DNA from: Micromonospora violae
GTDB lineage: Bacteria > Actinomycetota > Actinomycetes > Mycobacteriales > Micromonosporaceae
Assembly: GCF_004217135.1 (NCBI RefSeq)
Contig: NZ_SHKK01000001.1
Location: 3,100,001-3,164,000 of the forward strand
DNA length: 64,000 bases
Direction: 5' to 3'
Shown here: one piece after another, positions 60,693 to 64,000 of the stretch
Layout: every line of letters begins with the position of its first letter
How positions within the stretch are numbered: position 1 is the stretch's first letter
Notes under the pieces: model-generated
What the model was told of the DNA's origin: nothing
The model's database searches: none
Seen by the model: the letters and a program-made list of their open reading frames with translations, nothing else
Position numbers and translations under genes: made by a program

Positions 60693-60734
60693 GAACGGGG
60701 GCGCGCCCGGCCGTGTGCCGAGCCCGCCCCGTTC
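60693..60734 (+). terminator. Hairpin after the DUF1996 gene
   Basis: Arms GAACGGGG (60693-60700) and CCCCGTTC (60727-60734), extendable by a few pairs, begin 4 nt past the stop. Loop of 26 nt is itself GC-rich. Rest of 60735-60912 shows no gene. Confidence 0.6.
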
Positions 60735-60912
60735 GCCGCGCTGGTTCGGGTGTCCCGCCCCGTCAGCGCTGCGGTGTGAGCAGGCCCGGTCGGCCGCTCC
60801 GGTCGACCGACCGCAGGCCACCGGCGCACGTCCATGACTGTGTGGCCAGCCGGAAACGCGGTTCTCCGATTGGCGTTCGATGCGTAGGATCTCCGGCGAT
60901 CAGGGGGGATGA

Positions 60913-62925
60913 ATGATGGGCGATTTTCATCAGTTCGTGAAGGATGTGACTTCGCGGCTGTCGACGATGTCCAGTGGTGAGTTGTACGCCGTCGGCGACG
61001 GTCTCGACCGGGACTCGCTCTGGCTCACCTTCCTCGATTCCTTCCCTGCCGGAACCAATCTGCGGTTCCGTGAGCGATCCCAGTACGACTGCTCGACCTG
61101 CCGCGGCTTCATCAAGCACTTCGGCAACGTCGTCGAGATCCACAATGGTCGGGTCCGCACCGTCTGGTCCGGGGTGTCGCCATCCGACCCGGTCTTCTCC
61201 GTCGTCGCTGCCGCTCTGGACGAGTTCGTTCTCTCGCTGCCGTTGTCCACCATCTTTCGGTCCACTCAGGCGCAGTACGGGACGAAGACCACCCGAACGC
61301 TGCGCGACGGGCAGGTCGAGGTGTGGCAGCACCTGCACGGTCGGGTGGAGGAGCGGCATCGCACCGAGGACGTCGGCGCGGCACAGGGCAGATTTGACGC
61401 TGCGGTACAGGTCTTCCAGCGTGGCCTGGCCGAGCTGACCCGGCACGCTCTGGACACCGTCGTCGGCCTCGTCGACGACAATGCCCTCTACCGTGGCGCT
61501 GAGCATCGCCAGGCGGTGACCGAGTTCCGCTCGCTGCAGAACCGGTGGACCCAGGCGACCGACCGACGTGCCTTCGTCTTCGCCAACGCCATGAGCCCTG
61601 CGGCCCGGTTGCGCAACACGGTGATCGGCACCCTCGTCCAGGATCTCTCCGTGGGCGTCGACCTGGAACAGGCGGTCCGGTCGTTCGAGGCGAAGGTGGC
61701 GCCGCAGAATTACCAGCGCCCCACGGCGTTGATCACCCCGGGCATGGTCAAGGCCGCCATGCGGACCATTGCCGACCTGGGCATCGAGGAGTCGTTGCAG
61801 CGAAGGTTCGCCCGGCTGTCCGACGTGTCGGTCACCAACGTGCTGTGGGTCGACAACGACGCCCAGGCACGGATGAAGGACGGCATCGAAGGGCTGCTCA
61901 TGCAGGCGGCCACGACCCGGTCGTCAGGTGCGCTCCTTCGCGACGCCAAGCCGGAGGAGGTTCCCGTGGTCTCCTTCATGAAGGACATCCTGCCCGGTGC
62001 CGCCAGCATCGACCTGTGGGTCGCCAACACCCACGAGCCGCACCTCGTCAGCCTCACCACCGGCCGGCACCCGGCTGCTCCGCGCTTGTTCAAGTGGGAC
62101 AACGACTTCGGCTGGTCGTACGGCGGCAACGTCACCGACTCGATCAGGGAGAAGGTCAAGCGGGCCGGCGGCAACGTCACCGGCAAGCTGCGGGTGAGCC
62201 TGTCCTGGTTCAACCACGACGACCTGGACCTGCATGTGTACGAACCCAACGGCGACCACATCTGGTACCAGGAGAAGCGCAACAAGCTGGACGTCGACAT
62301 GAACGCCGGCGGGACGCTCTCCCGCGAGCCCGTGGAGAACGTCACCTGGACCGACCGTGTCCCCGACGGTGAGTACCGGATCGAGGTGAACCAGTACCGC
62401 AAGCGGGACAGCACCCAGGTCGGCTTCGTGATCGAGACCGAGAGCAACGGGAAGATCGAGCATTACAGCCACGAGCGCGCGGTCGGCCACAAGGAGACCG
62501 TCGAGGTGGGCCGGATGACGGTTGCCGGCGGGATGATCACCGCTTTCCGGCCGGGTAAGGACGTGCAGCCGGGCAGTGCGGGCAAGGAGTTGTGGGGCAT
62601 CACCACCGAACAGTTCGTAGCGGTGTCCACCATCATGTACTCGCCGAACTACTTCGACGACAACGAGGTCGGCAACCGGCACTACCTCTTCATGCTGAAG
62701 GGGTGCGTGAACGACCAGCCGACGCGGGGAATCTACAACGAGTTCCTCCGCAGCGACCTGCAACCGCACCGCAAGGTGTTCGAGGTTCTCGGCGACCGTA
62801 CCAAGTGCGAGCCGTCTCCGGATCAGCTCTCCGGCCTCGGCTTCAGCTCCACGGTCCGCAGCTCAGTGGTCGCCAAGGTGACCATGACAGGCGGCCGGCG
62901 CCGCCTCATCAGCATTCAGTTCTGA
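60913..62925 (+). CDS. Large protein with YfaP-like (DUF2135) domain
   Basis: A 670-residue cytosolic-looking protein without signal peptide. Residues 1-160 contain a CxxC pair in DCSTCRGFIKHFGNVVEIHN. Residues about 270-370 form an alpha/beta region (VLWVDNDAQARMKDGIEGLL). Residues about 418-525 are a beta-sandwich like YfaP/DUF2135 (VSLSWFNHDDLDLHVYEPNG; WTDRVPDGEYRIEVNQYRKR), which likely binds calcium or carbohydrate. The C-terminal about 130 residues (ELWGITTEQFVAVSTIMYSP) resemble proteins of mobile elements or TerD-type systems. ATG 60913 has a GGGGGG ribosome-binding site. Function unknown. Co-transcribed with the next gene (31-nt gap). Confidence 0.7.
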   Translation: MMGDFHQFVKDVTSRLSTMSSGELYAVGDGLDRDSLWLTFLDSFPAGTNLRFRERSQYDCSTCRGFIKHFGNVVEIHNGRVRTVWSGVSPSDPVFSVVAAALDEFVLSLPLSTIFRSTQAQYGTKTTRTLRDGQVEVWQHLHGRVEERHRTEDVGAAQGRFDAAVQVFQRGLAELTRHALDTVVGLVDDNALYRGAEHRQAVTEFRSLQNRWTQATDRRAFVFANAMSPAARLRNTVIGTLVQDLSVGVDLEQAVRSFEAKVAPQNYQRPTALITPGMVKAAMRTIADLGIEESLQRRFARLSDVSVTNVLWVDNDAQARMKDGIEGLLMQAATTRSSGALLRDAKPEEVPVVSFMKDILPGAASIDLWVANTHEPHLVSLTTGRHPAAPRLFKWDNDFGWSYGGNVTDSIREKVKRAGGNVTGKLRVSLSWFNHDDLDLHVYEPNGDHIWYQEKRNKLDVDMNAGGTLSREPVENVTWTDRVPDGEYRIEVNQYRKRDSTQVGFVIETESNGKIEHYSHERAVGHKETVEVGRMTVAGGMITAFRPGKDVQPGSAGKELWGITTEQFVAVSTIMYSPNYFDDNEVGNRHYLFMLKGCVNDQPTRGIYNEFLRSDLQPHRKVFEVLGDRTKCEPSPDQLSGLGFSSTVRSSVVAKVTMTGGRRRLISIQF

Positions 62926-62956
62926 TTCCCTGTCCAGCTATCCCAGAGAGGCGACT

Positions 62957-63352
62957 GTGACCATTTTCGAGAGGGCCACACGGGAGAAGTTCCGCTATCC
63001 GTCGGCCAAGGGACTGCTGACCACGGAACAGCTGTGGGAGCTTCCGCTGACCGCCAGGTCCGGCTTCAGCCTCGATGATGTGGCCAAGGCGGTCAACGCC
63101 GAACTCAAGGCCGTCGACACTGAGTCGTTCGTGTCCACCGAGGCAAATCCGGCCAAGGCAACCTTGGAGACCAAGCTGGAGGTCGTCAAGCACGTCATAG
63201 CCGTCCGCCTCACCGAGGACCAGGCGGCGAAGGCCGCGGCGGCCAAGAAGCTGGAGAAGGAGAAGCTGCTGGCGGTCCTGGGCCGCAAGCAGGACGCGGC
63301 CCTGGAAAACCTGACCGAGGCGGACCTGTTGGCCCGAATCAACAACCTGTAG
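62957..63352 (+). CDS. Small charged helical partner protein
   Basis: A 131-residue protein: FERATREKFRYPSAKGLLTT, EQLWELPLTARSGFSLDDVA, then a Lys/Ala-rich coiled coil (AAKAAAAKKLEKEKLLAVLG) and a SAP-like end (ALENLTEADLLARINNL). The opening resembles small proteins encoded next to the same type of large protein in phages and other bacteria, as far as I recall. GTG 62957 follows AGAGGCG. Presumed partner of the 670-residue protein. Confidence 0.7.
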   Translation: MTIFERATREKFRYPSAKGLLTTEQLWELPLTARSGFSLDDVAKAVNAELKAVDTESFVSTEANPAKATLETKLEVVKHVIAVRLTEDQAAKAAAAKKLEKEKLLAVLGRKQDAALENLTEADLLARINNL

Positions 63353-63403
63353 CCAGTCGCCACGCAGGGCCTGTGCGGCCAGGCCGGGGCTCAGCCAGTC
63401 GGG

Positions 63404-63446
63404 AGGCTGGAGACCTCTTCGGGCTCGCCGAAGAGGTCTCCAGCCT
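63404..63446 (+). terminator. Strong hairpin terminator
   Basis: A perfect 19-bp stem (63404-63422 with 63428-63446) and 5-nt loop, 52 nt after the small partner gene. The longest perfect stem seen in the window. It interrupts the IS630 remnant that follows, and its arms share GACCTCTTCGG with the hairpin at 56552. Confidence 0.85.
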
Positions 63447-63720
63447 GAAGGGCCTCAAGGTCCAGCTCTGCTTCACGCCGACCTACGCGTCCTGGGCCGA
63501 CCCGATCGAGGCCCACTTCGGGCCGCTACGCACGTTCGTGATCGCCGGATCCGACCACCGAAACCTCGTCACACTTGGCCGTCACCTGCACCGATACCTG
63601 CGCTGGCGCAAGGCCAACGCCCGCCACCCCGACGTCCTGGCCGCTCATCGCCGCGAACGCGCACGCGTGCGCAGCGAACGACGACACCGCCGGGGCCACC
63701 CCGCAGCCAAGGCCGCCTAA
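63444..63720 (+). pseudogene. IS630-family transposase C-terminal remnant
   Basis: About 90 codons: VQLCFTPTYASWADPIEAHF, GPLRTFVIAGSDHRN, LHRYLRWRKANARHPDVLAA and RRERARVRSERRHRR, the conserved end of IS630-type DDE transposases including the last catalytic acid (in DPIEAHF). The frame is open back to 63373 through the hairpin, but no N-terminal or first Asp region exists. A dead fragment. Confidence 0.8.
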
Positions 63721-63750
63721 CCAACCCGGCGAACGTTTGTGGTCCGGGCA

Positions 63751-64000
63751 CTAGATGGGTCCTGCACCCCTGGGCGGGCGCTCACCGAGCAGCTTGGTTG
63801 CCAGCACCGCAGCCTGGGTGCGGCGTTCCAGACCGAGTTTGGCGAGCAGGCTGGACACGTAGTTCTTGACGGTCTTCTCGGCGAGGAACATCCGGCCGGC
63901 GATTTCCCGGTTGGTCAGGCCCTCGGCCACGTACTGCAAGATCCGGCGTTCCTGGTCGGTCAGACCGGCGAGTTCGCGCGGCTGCTCGACGCCGTTGCGA
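63751..64000 (-). CDS. LuxR/NarL-type response regulator, C-terminal part (cut by window edge)
   Basis: The visible 82 codons form a LuxR-type helix-turn-helix: [58 protein letters not shown], ending GAGPI and TAG. It closely resembles the DevR/DosR type of response regulators, whose receiver domain would lie beyond 64000. The kinase partner is not in view. Confidence 0.88.
   Translation of the reverse strand, partial: RNGVEQPRELAGLTDQERRILQYVAEGLTNREIAGRMFLAEKTVKNYVSSLLAKLGLERRTQAAVLATKLLGERPPRGAGPI

Overview
High-GC DNA (around 70 % G+C by eye). Frequent GTG starts, leaderless-looking promoters, DUF1996 and GPP34 proteins, a class F sortase and WXG100/EspC-type secretion substrates point to a filamentous actinomycete, most plausibly Micromonosporaceae (inference). 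No rRNA, tRNA or CRISPR array was seen.

Layout. 0-9.5 kb: a cut-off MocR-type regulator divergent from an EamA transporter, a transposase remnant, a methyltransferase, a TetM/OtrA-like GTPase, an aldo/keto reductase with divergent XRE regulator, and a type VII secretion-type operon whose large product carries a PI3/4-kinase-like C-terminus. 9.6-13.2 kb: damaged carbohydrate-binding and sensor genes, then a secreted GH43-like glycosidase. 13.3-16.3 kb: a second, larger GH43 protein converging on the first; both promoters carry the same LacI-type palindrome. 16.5-27.4 kb: carboxylesterase, membrane hydrolase, MerR/SDR pair, GNAT/ferredoxin-like/DUF4260 trio, sortase plus HEXXH protein, a 0.9-kb stretch without genes, an orphan gene and an ISL3 scar.

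27.75-43.56 kb is the centrepiece: thirteen same-strand genes, nearly all overlapping by 1-22 nt or a few nt apart. They encode a Clp_N-array/vWA-like protein, two CATRA-like proteins, an EAD1-CHAT protease, a RING-like zinc protein, an E1, an EAD1-UBL-E2 fusion, a JAMM peptidase, a helical protein, a Cdc48/FtsH-like AAA ATPase, a MoxR ATPase and two accessory proteins. It looks like one NTP-driven conflict system that unites a MoxR-AAA-vWA ternary machine with a full ubiquitin-like conjugation/deconjugation set and a caspase-like executioner; the shared EAD1 adaptor predicts that the E2 and the protease meet physically.

43.7-50 kb: DesK/DesR-type two-component pair, divergent ABC exporter and GPP34 gene, two gene scars and an LPVTG wall protein. 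50.4-58.3 kb: an unknown protein, then a TetR-DsbA-oxidoreductase-SDR operon and a divergent SnoaL-like gene bracketed by four copies of one operator; then an SDR/MerR pair with a 19-bp-spacer leaderless promoter. 58.5-64 kb: Thr/Pro-rich and DUF1996 secreted proteins, a two-gene unit with a YfaP-like domain, an IS630 scar and a cut-off LuxR regulator.

Family assignments are from reading translations only; no database search was run.
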